Source: Ruminococcus sp. | GTDB lineage: Bacteria > Bacillota > Clostridia > Oscillospirales > Ruminococcaceae | NCBI GenBank assembly: GCA_021200415.1 | Contig: JAJQGO010000013.1 | Span: 206,016-270,015, forward strand | Reading direction: 5' to 3' | DNA length: 64,000 bases | In this document: in pieces, positions 17,040 to 26,029 of the stretch | How the letters are laid out: each line of letters opens with the position of its first letter | Position numbering within the stretch: the first letter of the stretch is position 1 | Notes under the pieces: generated by a model | What the model saw: the letters and a program-made list of their open reading frames with translations, nothing else | Database searches by the model: none | Told to the model about the DNA's origin: nothing | Translations under genes and position numbers: made by a program

Positions 17040-18332
17040 TTAGCCGTGATATTTTTTAAGGAGCTGCTGAATTTTCTCATGTGGGTCGATGATGCTTCCG
17101 ACTGATACATCATGATTCAAAGCAGCAATGAAATATGCAATATATTTTGAAACGTCAACCTCATGGAACCACGGTCTGCTGAGCAGCTCGGGAGTTCTGT
17201 AGGTAAGATTTGTTCCCAGAACGCCGTCGATAATTCCATCCTCATAAGCCTTATCGAACTTTTCAAGTCCGTTTGTGAAGATGGTATATGTAGAATAAGC
17301 AAAGATACGTCCCGCTTTTTTGGATTTGAGCGCATATGCCAAATCGAGCATGGATTCACCGGATGAAATAATATCATCGGCAACAAAGACATCCTTGCCC
17401 TCAACGGGGTTTCCGAGATATTCATGAGCGACAATGGGATTTCTTCCGTTGACGATTGTGGAATAATCACGTCTCTTATAGAACATACCCAGATCAACGC
17501 CCAGTACGGATGCGTAATACATATTCCTGTTGAGCGCACCCTCATCGGGGCTTACAATCATGAACTTGTCCTTTGAAAGATCAATATCGCTGAAATCCTT
17601 GAGAAGCGCTTTAAGCACCTGATATGTCGGCATTACGTTATCGAAGCCCATAAGCGGAATTGCGTTATGAACTCTCGGGTCGTGCGCGTCAAATGTAACG
17701 ATATTCGATACGCCCATTGATTCAAGCTCCTGAAGAGCGCAGGCGCAGTCAAGCGACTCTCTGTAGTTTCTGCGGTGCTGGCGTCCGCCGTAGAGAATAG
17801 GCATGATTACATTGATTCGATGCGCCTTGCCGCTTGCAGCCTGAATAATTCTTTTCAGATCCTGAAAGTGGTCGTCCGGTGACATTGAATTTTCCTGCGA
17901 GAACATCTGATACTTGCAGTTATAATTGCCTACATCGACAATAATGAACAGGTCGTAGCCTCTGACTGTTGATTTGATAAGGCCCTTTCCATCGCCTGAA
18001 GCGAATCGCGGGCACTGGCTCTCGATCAGGAAGGTGTCCTTGTCATAGCCCCCCTTACGCGCCCAGTCAACGAGATAACCGTTGATTTTGTCGCCAAGCT
18101 CCCTGACGCTTTCGGTCGCGATAATTCCAAGAGGAGCGACGTTTGTTTCATGATTGAATAAAATTTCACTTGCAGCTGTCATAAGCAATTTTTCACTGCC
18201 CCACGGCAGCGAACTCCTTTCATTTTTAATATAGTCGGCGGTTAAAAGTTTATTACTTGCAGAAGTTTTCAATGTAGCTTTCAATATCGCCTGCGATAAT
18301 ATCCTCAGCAATATCGGCATGCTCAACTTCAT
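17040..18332 (-). CDS. Ribose-phosphate pyrophosphokinase-like protein
   Basis: A PRPP-synthetase homologue of the longer clostridial type. It has DVGNYNCKYQMF, the ribose-5-phosphate region TFDAHDPRVHNAIP and the PRPP loop DVFVADDIISSGES; the C-terminal half is a phosphoribosyltransferase fold. PRPP synthetase makes PRPP from ribose-5-phosphate and ATP. The true start is unclear: conserved sequence begins near LPWGSEKLLMTAASEIL (about 18195), and no ATG with a well-placed ribosome site precedes it. A TTG near 18272 or a rare CTG after AAAGGAG are options, so the given 5' end, which overlaps ppa, is an upper limit. It follows ppa in the same transcript. Confidence 0.82.
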   Translation of the reverse strand: MKLSMPILLRILSQAILKATLKTSASNKLLTADYIKNERSSLPWGSEKLLMTAASEILFNHETNVAPLGIIATESVRELGDKINGYLVDWARKGGYDKDTFLIESQCPRFASGDGKGLIKSTVRGYDLFIIVDVGNYNCKYQMFSQENSMSPDDHFQDLKRIIQAASGKAHRINVIMPILYGGRQHRRNYRESLDCACALQELESMGVSNIVTFDAHDPRVHNAIPLMGFDNVMPTYQVLKALLKDFSDIDLSKDKFMIVSPDEGALNRNMYYASVLGVDLGMFYKRRDYSTIVNGRNPIVAHEYLGNPVEGKDVFVADDIISSGESMLDLAYALKSKKAGRIFAYSTYTIFTNGLEKFDKAYEDGIIDGVLGTNLTYRTPELLSRPWFHEVDVSKYIAYFIAALNHDVSVGSIIDPHEKIQQLLKKYHG

Positions 18333-18783
18333 TTACGGCTGTTGTTTTATTTTCAAGCTCCTTGTACACTTTGAAAAAGTGTGTCATTTCGTCAAAAATA
18401 TGCTTAGGAAGCTCATCAATATCCTTATACATATTATAATTCGGGTCGTTAAAGGGAATTGCAATTATCTTGTCGTCATGATGTCCGTTATCGAGCATTC
18501 TAATAACGCCGATAGGATAGCATCTTACAAGAGTGAGCGGTGCGAGCTTCTCCGAACAAAGCACCAGAACGTCAAGCGGGTCGCCGTCGTCAGAGTAGGT
18601 TCGCGGAATCAGTCCGTAATTAGCGGGATAATGAGTTGACGTGTGCAGGATTCTGTCCATAATTATCATACCTGTTTCCTTATCAAGCTCATACTTTACC
18701 TTACTGCCCTTGGAAATTTCGACAACTGCGACGAAATCCTCGGGTGTAATACGTTTCGGACTTATTTTGTGCCAGATATTCAT
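18253..18783 (-). CDS. ppa: Inorganic pyrophosphatase
   Basis: A 176-residue family I pyrophosphatase with the metal-binding signature DDGDPLDVLVL and the substrate segment ANYGLIPRTY. It hydrolyses pyrophosphate and so pulls biosynthetic reactions forward. The ATG at 18783 has TTGGAGG ahead and gives the normal family N-terminus (MNIWHKISPKRI). It is transcribed together with the PRPP-synthetase-like gene, and its roughly 150-base leader contains an inverted-repeat element. Confidence 0.95.
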   Translation of the reverse strand: MNIWHKISPKRITPEDFVAVVEISKGSKVKYELDKETGMIIMDRILHTSTHYPANYGLIPRTYSDDGDPLDVLVLCSEKLAPLTLVRCYPIGVIRMLDNGHHDDKIIAIPFNDPNYNMYKDIDELPKHIFDEMTHFFKVYKELENKTTAVNEVEHADIAEDIIAGDIESYIENFCK

Positions 18784-18806
18784 AAAACGCCTCCAATAAA
18801 AATTAT

Positions 18807-18920
18807 GGCAATACCGCACAAAAATTGTTGTGCAGATGCGCAGCAAAGCCTTCAGCTGTAACTGCTCCTGTATTTACAACAGGCGGCAGGCAGCTCAGGC
18901 ATGGTTTGTTCGGTGTTGCC
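18807..18920. mobile_element. 114-bp MITE-like element in the ppa leader
   Basis: The ends are inverted copies of one another: GGCAATACCGCACAAA at 18807-18822 and the complement of GGCAACACCGAACAAA at 18905-18920 (14 of 16 matching). The same end sequence bounds a 46-bp element at 52611-52656. TTAT lies directly outside both ends, as a target-site duplication would. No reading frame inside. It is transcribed as part of the ppa 5' leader. Confidence 0.55.
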
Positions 18921-18950
18921 TTATGTAGACCTACATCCCTATAAATAAGT

Positions 18951-18977
18951 ATACCACCTTTTTAAGATTTGTCAATA
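18951..18977 (-). promoter_or_regulatory. Promoter of ppa
   Basis: On the minus strand TTGACA, 16 bases, TATACT. It lies upstream of the inverted-repeat element, so the ppa message carries a leader of roughly 150 bases. Confidence 0.7.
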
Positions 18978-19108
18978 ACAGATGAAATTTTCGGCAATCT
19001 GATATATTTTTCTCATAAATTACAGCATTATTTTCAGTTTTATGCCCTTATCTTTACATAGCGGCTATGGGCTTTACTCGTATTTTACATATTCCGCCAA
19101 TGCGGCAT

Positions 19109-19136
19109 TTGACATTTTCCGACAAAGTGCTATAAT
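19109..19136 (+). promoter_or_regulatory. Promoter of the MATE gene
   Basis: TTGACA (19109-19114), 16 bases, TATAAT (19131-19136), followed by an AAAGGAG site and the ATG at 19169. Confidence 0.75.
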
Positions 19137-19168
19137 ATTACATAGTAAAAAATAAAGGAGAAATCATA

Positions 19169-20554
19169 ATGACAGAACAATCGAAAACAAACCCTCTCGC
19201 ATCAGAAAAAATTTCCAGACTTCTGGTAAAATTTGCAGTTCCGAGTATTGTCGCCATGCTCGTCAGCGCACTGTACAATATCATTGATCAGCTGTTTATC
19301 GGACAGGCTGTCGGAACTCTCGGAAACGCTGCAACGAACATCGCGTTTCCCTTTTCCACATCGTGCGTTGCGCTGGCACTGCTCTTCGGAATCGGCGGAG
19401 CTTCATGCTTCAATCTTTCAATGGGAAAGGGCAACAAGTCAAAAGCTCCATATTACATCGGAAATACCGCACTCATGCTTGTGGTCAGCGGTATTTTATT
19501 ATGCGTTGTCACACTTATTTTTCTGACTCCCCTCCTGAAATTTTTCGGAGCTTCGGATAATGTTCTCCCCTACGCGGAGGAATATGTGCGCATTACCGCA
19601 ATCGGATTCCCGTTCCTCATTCTTACGACAGGCGGAGGTCACATTATACGTGCCGACGGAAGTCCCGGAATGGCCATGGTGTGCAACATCGTGGGAGCTG
19701 TTATCAATACGATACTTGACGCAATTTTTGTAATGGGACTTGACATGGGCATGGCAGGTGCCGCATACGCAACAATAATAGGACAAATTATTTCCGCAGT
19801 CATCGTTATTGTTTATCTGCTCCGCAGCTTTAAAACTGTTCCCCTGAGAAAGGCTCATTATATCCCCAATCGCAAAATAATTTCAAAAATAACCTCAATC
19901 GGCATTGCCTCATGCTTCAATCAGCTTACAATCATGATTGTGCAGATTGTCCTCAACAACGTTCTCGGACATTACGGCGCTTTGTCCGATTATGGCGAGG
20001 ATATTCCTGTCGCCTGCGTCGGAATCGTTATGAAGGTTAACCAGCTTGTTCTTGCAATAATTATCGGTCTTGGACAAGGAATCCAGCCTATAGTCAGCTA
20101 CAACTACGGCGCTGCAAAATACAGCCGTGTGAAGGATTCCTACCGTCTTTCCGTTGCAATCGGAACAGTTGTTTCACTTATCGCGTTTGCACTTTTTGAA
20201 ATCTTCCCACACGAAATTATTTCGCTTTTCGGCACAGGTACTGACAAATATTTTGAATTTGGCGAAAGATTCATGCGCATCTTCCTTTTCTTTACATGGC
20301 TCCTCAGTCTACAGCCTATAACCACAACCTTCTTCACCTCAATCGGAAAGGCTTTCAAGGGACTTTTCCTCTCCCTCACAAGGCAGATTATTTTCTTCCT
20401 GCCCTTCCTGTTTATTTTCACCTATATATTCGGCATAGACGGCGTTGCATATACAGGCCCTGCCGCAGATTTTCTTTCCGCTGTGGTTGCTATTGTTATG
20501 GTTGCCATCGAATTCAAAAATATTAACAGACTTGAAAAAAATCCCGCAAAATAA
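19169..20554 (+). CDS. MATE family efflux transporter
   Basis: A 461-residue membrane protein with about 12 helices. The start (LLVKFAVPSIVAMLVSALYN), the IDQLFIGQAVG segment and the middle GLGQGIQPIVSYNYGA are typical of MATE exporters of the clostridial MepA-like group. It expels cationic compounds in exchange for Na+ or H+; the substrate is unknown. It has its own promoter and terminator. Confidence 0.92.
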   Translation: MTEQSKTNPLASEKISRLLVKFAVPSIVAMLVSALYNIIDQLFIGQAVGTLGNAATNIAFPFSTSCVALALLFGIGGASCFNLSMGKGNKSKAPYYIGNTALMLVVSGILLCVVTLIFLTPLLKFFGASDNVLPYAEEYVRITAIGFPFLILTTGGGHIIRADGSPGMAMVCNIVGAVINTILDAIFVMGLDMGMAGAAYATIIGQIISAVIVIVYLLRSFKTVPLRKAHYIPNRKIISKITSIGIASCFNQLTIMIVQIVLNNVLGHYGALSDYGEDIPVACVGIVMKVNQLVLAIIIGLGQGIQPIVSYNYGAAKYSRVKDSYRLSVAIGTVVSLIAFALFEIFPHEIISLFGTGTDKYFEFGERFMRIFLFFTWLLSLQPITTTFFTSIGKAFKGLFLSLTRQIIFFLPFLFIFTYIFGIDGVAYTGPAADFLSAVVAIVMVAIEFKNINRLEKNPAK

Positions 20555-20574
20555 TCTGCTGGAATCATATCTGC

Positions 20575-20605
20575 AAACCGGCTGTCCACCTTGGATAACC
20601 GGTTT
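20575..20605 (+). terminator. Terminator of the MATE gene
   Basis: Stem AAACCGG/CCGGTTT with inner pairing TGTCC/GGATA, followed by TTTTT. Confidence 0.75.
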
Positions 20606-20618
20606 TTGTCTGTTCGGG

Positions 20619-20647
20619 TTGCAATAAAATTCATATTGTGATATAAT
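20619..20647 (+). promoter_or_regulatory. Promoter of the FHA-RodA-PBP cluster
   Basis: TTGCAA (20619-20624), 17 bases, TATAAT (20642-20647). No other promoter or terminator is seen before the PBP stop. Confidence 0.65.
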
Positions 20648-20698
20648 AGACAAAACGCAGGCATTTATTATATCATATCCGGTCGGGAGGTTTTGTCT

Positions 20699-21115
20699 AT
20701 GGATTCAATGAAATTGATTATGTGCGCGGCTGCCGCAGCCGCTCTCGATATATGCGCTCTTGTAATGATACTTTCGGCTTACCGCGAAAAAAAATTGGGA
20801 AAAAGACGCTGGAATAAAATTTCCGGCTGCATGGAGCTTGTCGAACCGGGAATCACCTATCCCTTGGAGGGCGATGAAATTCTCATCGGCAGACACGCCT
20901 CCGCCGACATCAGGATTCCGGATTTGTCAGTTTCAAGGTATCACGCTGTACTGACCGTTACAAACGGTGTCTGGTCGATTTGCGATATTGGCTCGAAATC
21001 GGGAGTCTACGTCAACGGAAATCTCGTCAAGCAGGCAAGACTTCACGAAAATGACGTTATAAAGCTCGGCAATCACCGCCTGCAAATACGCAGAAGGAGA
21101 GAAACAGATGTATAA
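20699..21115 (+). CDS. FHA domain protein with one membrane helix
   Basis: A 138-residue protein: one N-terminal membrane helix (about 5-28), a short basic stretch, then a cytoplasmic FHA domain (about 55-130) with ILIGRHASADIRI, LSVSRYHAVL and SKSGVYVNG. FHA domains bind phosphothreonine peptides, so it may connect a Ser/Thr kinase to the cell-wall enzymes that follow. The ATG at 20699 has GGGAGG ahead; an ATG two codons earlier is less well spaced. Its end overlaps the next gene by eight bases. No kinase gene is in the window. Confidence 0.88.
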   Translation: MDSMKLIMCAAAAAALDICALVMILSAYREKKLGKRRWNKISGCMELVEPGITYPLEGDEILIGRHASADIRIPDLSVSRYHAVLTVTNGVWSICDIGSKSGVYVNGNLVKQARLHENDVIKLGNHRLQIRRRRETDV

Positions 21116-22409
21116 AAACGGATTAACCTATTTCAGCTCCTCATTCCTTGTACTTATCGCTCACGCCGCTATGCTTCTGAACGTCTTTGTAAACGGCAAT
21201 TATGATTCCACAAACGATGTTTTTATCCTTGCAGGCGCAGTTCTCGGACTGGATCTGATTTACTTCATCGCCATGCTTTTTTTCAAGCAGATGTCCTATA
21301 CAATTGATTTTCTGCTCATTTTTATTCTGAATATGAGTCTTATTTTTCAGTCGTGCTTCGGCGGAGTTCAGCTGTCTTTCAAGCACCTGTTAACCTGCAT
21401 TGCAGCTCTTGTCGCCTGCCGTCTGGGGCACCTCCTTTGCCGCAATCACAGATGGATTCAGCAGCAGAAAAAATATATTTACATTGCAATCGGCATACTT
21501 ATTCTCTGTATCCTCCTGTTTACCGGCAGCCGCGGAATCTGGATTGACATTGGCTCGTTTTCCATTCAGCCCTCCGAATTTTTAAAGCCGCTGCTTGTTC
21601 TTGCCTGCGGAACATCTGTTATGGAGCAGCAGCGAAAGCATAAAATTCTCTGCTTCAATGTGGTTTACGAAAACCTGATTTTATTCGGGATAATTGCCGT
21701 TATCTGCGTTCTTCAATGGTGGTGCAGGGATCTCGGAAGTCTCCCCACATTTGTGGCAATCTACGTTTGCGGACTCTTTTTCCGCCTCTGCTATCCAAAG
21801 GCTAAGCTGTCGAAAAAGACGATTATTGCAGGTGTGGCAGCTCTGCTGGTTGTTGCCGCCCTTGCCATCAAATTTGCTCCGAGCTACGTTCAGGCAAGAC
21901 TTTTTGTTGACATCTGGAACGACAAATCCGGTGACGGCTGGCAGCAGTGTCAGGGACTTATTGCCATTGCCGAAGGAGGCTGGTTCGGAAAAGGCCCCGG
22001 ACAAGGCTTCATGTGCGACGTTTTCGCTCACGAATCAGATATGGTTTTCGCCTCTATCTGCGAGGAGTGGGGAATGCTTTACGCACTTATGATGATTTTC
22101 GCTATTCTTCTGATGCTGGCGATACCGCTGATAAATCCGCCCCGTTCGTATTTCCACGCAACGGTCGCAGCAGGAATCTGCGCCGCGTTTACAGTTCAGA
22201 TGGCTCTCAATATCTTCGGGTCATGCAACCTGATTCCCTTTACAGGCGTTACAATTCCATTTATCTCGCAGGGCGGCAGCTCAATGGCTACAAGCGGATT
22301 TATGATAGGAATGCTGTCAGCTGCACAGTCACCTGTATTTAAGAGATCCAAAAAGCAAAATAATAAGAAAGCTCCTGCAAGGGCATGGAAAAAGGAGGCT
22401 CGTATATGA
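21108..22409 (+). CDS. FtsW/RodA/SpoVE-type glycan polymerase
   Basis: A 433-residue SEDS-family membrane protein with about ten helices. Signatures include SRGIWIDIGSFSIQPSEFLK, GKGPGQGF and the C-terminal NLIPFTGVTIPFISQGGSS. SEDS proteins polymerise lipid II into glycan strands and work with a class B PBP, here the directly following gene. The C-terminus is short and basic. Whether it serves elongation, division or sporulation cannot be decided from sequence. Confidence 0.93.
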   Translation: MYKNGLTYFSSSFLVLIAHAAMLLNVFVNGNYDSTNDVFILAGAVLGLDLIYFIAMLFFKQMSYTIDFLLIFILNMSLIFQSCFGGVQLSFKHLLTCIAALVACRLGHLLCRNHRWIQQQKKYIYIAIGILILCILLFTGSRGIWIDIGSFSIQPSEFLKPLLVLACGTSVMEQQRKHKILCFNVVYENLILFGIIAVICVLQWWCRDLGSLPTFVAIYVCGLFFRLCYPKAKLSKKTIIAGVAALLVVAALAIKFAPSYVQARLFVDIWNDKSGDGWQQCQGLIAIAEGGWFGKGPGQGFMCDVFAHESDMVFASICEEWGMLYALMMIFAILLMLAIPLINPPRSYFHATVAAGICAAFTVQMALNIFGSCNLIPFTGVTIPFISQGGSSMATSGFMIGMLSAAQSPVFKRSKKQNNKKAPARAWKKEARI

Positions 22410-23758
22410 AAAGTATTCGCCGCGGACAACGCATAATGACGCTGTTTATAATTCTTTTTATTGCGGGAATGGTTGTTCTCGTTGTGAAGATTCACAGTGA
22501 ATCCTCCTACTATATGTCAAATTCCGACGATCAGGTTCTCGGAAAGGTTTACGACCGCAGCGGAGATGTGCTTTTTGACGACTCCGGCACGGAATATGAG
22601 GAAAACCACTTTCTCGACGTGGGTAATTTAATCGGCGACGCACAGGGGCAGATGACGAATACACTTGTCGCACGCAACATTGACAAGCTGAATAACTACA
22701 GCTTTGAAACGGGACTTATGGAAAGCGGCGGCAAGGCGGCTATATATACCACACTCGACCACTACGCAAATCAGGCTGTTTATAACGCCTATCAGGGCAG
22801 AAACGGCTGTGCTGTTGCCTACGACTACAAAACAGGCGAAATTCTTGTAAGCGTGAGTCTTCCTTCACTTGACGTAACAAAGGGATATGCGGATATAGAA
22901 AATTTTGAAACAGGTACTCTTATTTCAAAAACGCTTTACGGAACTGTCCCCGGCTCAACCCAGAAAGTTTCTACCCTTGCCGCCGCACTGGAGGTAATGG
23001 GAGCTGATACCCTCTTTTCAAAAAGCTACACCTGCACCGGTGAATATATAAACAAAAGCGGAGATACCATATCCTGCCACAATTCATCGGGTCACGGAAC
23101 TCAGAATATTCAGGAGGCTATTGAAAACAGCTGCAATCCATTCTTTGCGCAGCTCGTTGAGGACGAGGATCTTCCGCTTGACGGCATTAAAAATACCTAT
23201 CGGAAAATGGGATACGCCATTAACGGTGAGGAACAGACAACTATAGATATTGACGGAATCATCTGTGAGACGGCTTCCACGACACTTGAAAATTCCTATG
23301 AATTTCAGACACAATGGGGTTGTATCGGTCAGGGCGACACACTTGTAAGTCCTGTGCAGCTTATGATGTGGCAAAGCGCAATTGCGAACGGCACAGGCAA
23401 AATGACTATGCCACACCTTATTGATTACGTTACGGACGTAAACGGAAAAATCACCGAACAGGCTGAAACAGAATTCAGCGACGAAATTTTTTCCTCTTCA
23501 ACTGCCGAAACAATACGTCAGATTCTGCTTACAAACGGTTCCGACAACTACAGCTATTCAATCAGCGGATATACGATTGGCGTCAAAAGCGGAACGGCTC
23601 AGGTTAAGAACGGTGACGAGGAAAACTCTCTTCTTGTGGGATTTGTTGACGATTCCCGCCACCCTATCGCCTTCTGCATTATGATTGAAGACAAAAACGG
23701 CGGAAGTATTACAACTGAGGAAATCGCGAAAACTATGCTTGACGCTCTGTGTTCATGA
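22406..23758 (+). CDS. Class B penicillin-binding protein (FtsI/PbpA-like)
   Basis: A 450-residue membrane-anchored transpeptidase. One helix (about 12-32) is followed by a short dimerisation region and a transpeptidase domain with STQK (S184, K187), SCN (S242, N244) and KSG (K394-G396), so all three motifs are intact. It would cross-link strands made by the upstream SEDS protein. The ATG lies behind AAGGAGG and overlaps the stop of the SEDS gene (ATGA). It resembles the PbpA partner of RodA in actinobacterial clusters more than the longer FtsI. Confidence 0.92.
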   Translation: MKSIRRGQRIMTLFIILFIAGMVVLVVKIHSESSYYMSNSDDQVLGKVYDRSGDVLFDDSGTEYEENHFLDVGNLIGDAQGQMTNTLVARNIDKLNNYSFETGLMESGGKAAIYTTLDHYANQAVYNAYQGRNGCAVAYDYKTGEILVSVSLPSLDVTKGYADIENFETGTLISKTLYGTVPGSTQKVSTLAAALEVMGADTLFSKSYTCTGEYINKSGDTISCHNSSGHGTQNIQEAIENSCNPFFAQLVEDEDLPLDGIKNTYRKMGYAINGEEQTTIDIDGIICETASTTLENSYEFQTQWGCIGQGDTLVSPVQLMMWQSAIANGTGKMTMPHLIDYVTDVNGKITEQAETEFSDEIFSSSTAETIRQILLTNGSDNYSYSISGYTIGVKSGTAQVKNGDEENSLLVGFVDDSRHPIAFCIMIEDKNGGSITTEEIAKTMLDALCS

Positions 23759-23819
23759 GAAATGGTTAATATCACCAAAGCAATTACAAATGTTTGTGCA
23801 TCATGCTTAATTTATGAAA

Positions 23820-23868
23820 AAATGCTTGTGTTTTTTTGATTATTATGATATAATAATCGCAAGCATTT
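23820..23868. promoter_or_regulatory. Promoter region of hpf inside an inverted repeat
   Basis: A TATAAT box near 23848-23855 is flanked by the inverted arms AAATGCTTG (upstream) and CAAGCATTT (downstream). The arms bracket the whole core promoter and could be a regulator site or form a hairpin at the start of the message. Confidence 0.45.
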
Positions 23869-23901
23869 ATATATTTTCAAATGCTTAAAGGAGGACTAAC
23901 T

Positions 23902-24429
23902 ATGAAAACTACTATTACAGCTAAAAAAATGCAGATTCCACAGAATTTCACCGAATACGCAGAAAAGAAAATTGACTCCAAGCTCAACAAATTCTTTGGC
24001 GATGAAGCTGAGGCGAAGATCGTTATTTCTGAAATCAAAAATCAGATTGTTATAGAGCTTACCGTCAGATACAACAGTATGCTGTTCAGAGCTGAACGCT
24101 CTGCTGTAGATAAAAATGCTGCTCTTGACGACGCAATTGATAAAATTATCAGACAGATTCGCAAAAACAAAACGAAAATTGAAAAGCGCCTCAAGGATAC
24201 CGCATTTAAGGATGCCTTCGCTGAACCAATTCCGGAACAGGTGGATTACGAGGTTATCAAGCACAAGAAATTCACAATGCGCCCTATGGATATTGACGAG
24301 GCTATCCTCCAGATGAATATGCTCGGACACAGCTTTTTCATGTTCACCAATGCGGCTTCCGGCGAAATAAACGTCGTTTACAAGCGCGCGGAGGGAAATT
24401 ACGCAGTTCTTGAACCTGACAATGGCTAA
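23902..24429 (+). CDS. hpf: Ribosome hibernation promoting factor, long form
   Basis: A 175-residue HPF/RaiA protein. The N-terminal ribosome-binding domain (MKTTITAKKMQIPQNF to about 100) is followed by a C-terminal dimerisation domain (VIKHKKFTMRPMDIDEAILQ). The long form joins two 70S ribosomes into an inactive 100S dimer in resting cells. The start at 23902 is preceded by AAAGGAGG. A promoter within an inverted repeat precedes it and a hairpin follows. Confidence 0.95.
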   Translation: MKTTITAKKMQIPQNFTEYAEKKIDSKLNKFFGDEAEAKIVISEIKNQIVIELTVRYNSMLFRAERSAVDKNAALDDAIDKIIRQIRKNKTKIEKRLKDTAFKDAFAEPIPEQVDYEVIKHKKFTMRPMDIDEAILQMNMLGHSFFMFTNAASGEINVVYKRAEGNYAVLEPDNG

Positions 24430-24435
24430 TAATTC

Positions 24436-24459
24436 AGCGGGATACTTCGGTATCCCGCT
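24436..24459 (+). terminator. Hairpin after hpf
   Basis: Ten-base perfect stem AGCGGGATAC/GTATCCCGCT with a TTCG tetraloop; only a modest T-rich tail follows, so termination may be partial. Confidence 0.7.
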
Positions 24460-24519
24460 ATTTACTATTCCGAAAAGGCATGAGTTTATAAATTAAAGCT
24501 TCAAAAGGAGAAATGAATA

Positions 24520-25188
24520 ATGGATAATAATATGAAATCAGTTATCATCAAACGCATAAATAAAACCGGAGAAAGTCTCAAAAAGAACAACATGGAATTT
24601 TACTTTGCCGAAACAAAAAATGATGTGGCAGGCATTGTTGAATCCCTGATCAAGGAGAGTGACGTTATAACAAACGGCGGCACTATGACTATGGCAGAAT
24701 GCGAACTCCCCGAGCTGCTTTCCTCCCCGAAATATAAATACCTCGACCGTACCTGCATGACACCCGATGAAATTCAGAAGCTGTATATTGATTCGTTTTC
24801 CGCCGACGTTTACATCACAAGCTCAAATGCCATAACTGAGGACGGATTGCTCTACAACGTTGACGGAAACAGCAACCGTGTGGCTGCAATTGCCTATGGT
24901 CCGAAGTCGGTTATTGTGATCGCAGGATACAACAAAATTGTAAAAAATCTTGCCGAGGCTGAGCTGCGGGTGAAAAGCATAGCTGCTCCTGCAAATTGCG
25001 AAAGACTTTCCTGTGAAACATACTGCCGTGAAACCGGAGAATGTATGTCGCTGGCGAAACCCGAAAGAGAAATGTGCGACGGCTGCGCAAGTCCCGCAAG
25101 AATCTGCTGCAATTACCTTATTTCCGCATACCAGCGCCACAAGGGCAGAATCAAGGTAATTCTCGTAGGTGAGGAACTGGGATATTGA
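24520..25188 (+). CDS. LUD-domain (LutC/YkgG-type) protein
   Basis: A 222-residue LUD protein with TNGGTMTMAECELPELL and SSNAITEDGLLYNVDGNSNR, typical of the branch called lactate utilisation protein C or DUF162. A cysteine-rich C-terminus (CERLSCETYC, CDGCASPARICC) could bind an iron-sulfur cluster or zinc. LutA and LutB partners are not nearby, so a lactate-oxidation role is unproven. The stop overlaps the start of the next gene. Confidence 0.85.
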   Translation: MDNNMKSVIIKRINKTGESLKKNNMEFYFAETKNDVAGIVESLIKESDVITNGGTMTMAECELPELLSSPKYKYLDRTCMTPDEIQKLYIDSFSADVYITSSNAITEDGLLYNVDGNSNRVAAIAYGPKSVIVIAGYNKIVKNLAEAELRVKSIAAPANCERLSCETYCRETGECMSLAKPEREMCDGCASPARICCNYLISAYQRHKGRIKVILVGEELGY

Positions 25189-25994
25189 TTACATATAATA
25201 TTTATCAATTGTCATCATTTTTTATAATCTACGCTGTATTTGGCTGGTGCCTTGAGGTTATCTATGAAGCTGTCGAACAGGGAAAATTTATTAACCGTGG
25301 CTTCCTGAACGGTCCATATTGCCCCATTTACGGATTCGGCGTTATAATTGTAATTTTGTGTCTGAATCCAATTAAAGATAATATTTTAATCCTGTATTTC
25401 GGGTCAGTTATTTTAACGTCTGCACTTGAATTCTTCACAGGCTTTATTCTTGAAAAAATTTTTCACCAGAAATGGTGGGATTACTCTGATTTGCGCTTCA
25501 ATCTGAAAAGCTACATTTGCCTGAAATTCTCGCTTCTGTGGGGAGTTGCCTGTCTGATTGTTGTCACGATTATTCATCCGCTGATTGAGCGCTTCGTGAA
25601 CTGGATTCCCCACACGTTGGGAGTTGTTATTTTAATTATTTTATTTGCAGGCTTCTTTAGCGACGTTGTGATAACAGCATTTGGAATTATGCATATTAAA
25701 AAGAGACTTCGTATTCTTGATAATATTTCAGCTGAAATGAGAAAAATTTCAGATGTAAGCGGAGAAATGATTTATGGTGCTGTAGCAGGAATACGTGAAA
25801 AAAGCGAGGTAATTTCCGATAAAAATGATGCTGTGAAAGCAAGATTTGATGAGCTGAAGGCTAAATACAAAGCAGAATACGAGAAAAAAAGCAGCAACAG
25901 AAAACGTATTGAAAAGGCATTTCCGCGACTTAAAATCAATTCCGGAAAATCTCTCAAGGAAATTTTTGAGGAATTTAAAAATAATGAAAAATAA
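25185..25994 (+). CDS. PF06541-type membrane protein (putative ABC permease)
   Basis: A 269-residue protein with about five membrane helices in residues 1-170 and a charged, coiled-coil-like tail (about 175-269). FFIIYAVFGWCLEVIYEA and RGFLNGPYCPIYGFG identify the PF06541 family, listed as a putative ABC-transporter permease without a proven substrate. The start is a TTG that overlaps the LUD stop, behind GAGGA; an ATG is not available nearby. Terminator directly after. Confidence 0.82.
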   Translation: MITYNIYQLSSFFIIYAVFGWCLEVIYEAVEQGKFINRGFLNGPYCPIYGFGVIIVILCLNPIKDNILILYFGSVILTSALEFFTGFILEKIFHQKWWDYSDLRFNLKSYICLKFSLLWGVACLIVVTIIHPLIERFVNWIPHTLGVVILIILFAGFFSDVVITAFGIMHIKKRLRILDNISAEMRKISDVSGEMIYGAVAGIREKSEVISDKNDAVKARFDELKAKYKAEYEKKSSNRKRIEKAFPRLKINSGKSLKEIFEEFKNNEK

Positions 25995-25996
25995 GG

Positions 25997-26025
25997 AAAA
26001 TCCACGATTTATTCGTGGATTTTTT
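25997..26025 (+). terminator. Terminator after the PF06541 gene
   Basis: Stem AATCCACG/CGTGGATT followed by a T-run. Confidence 0.85.
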
Positions 26026-26029
26026 CAAT

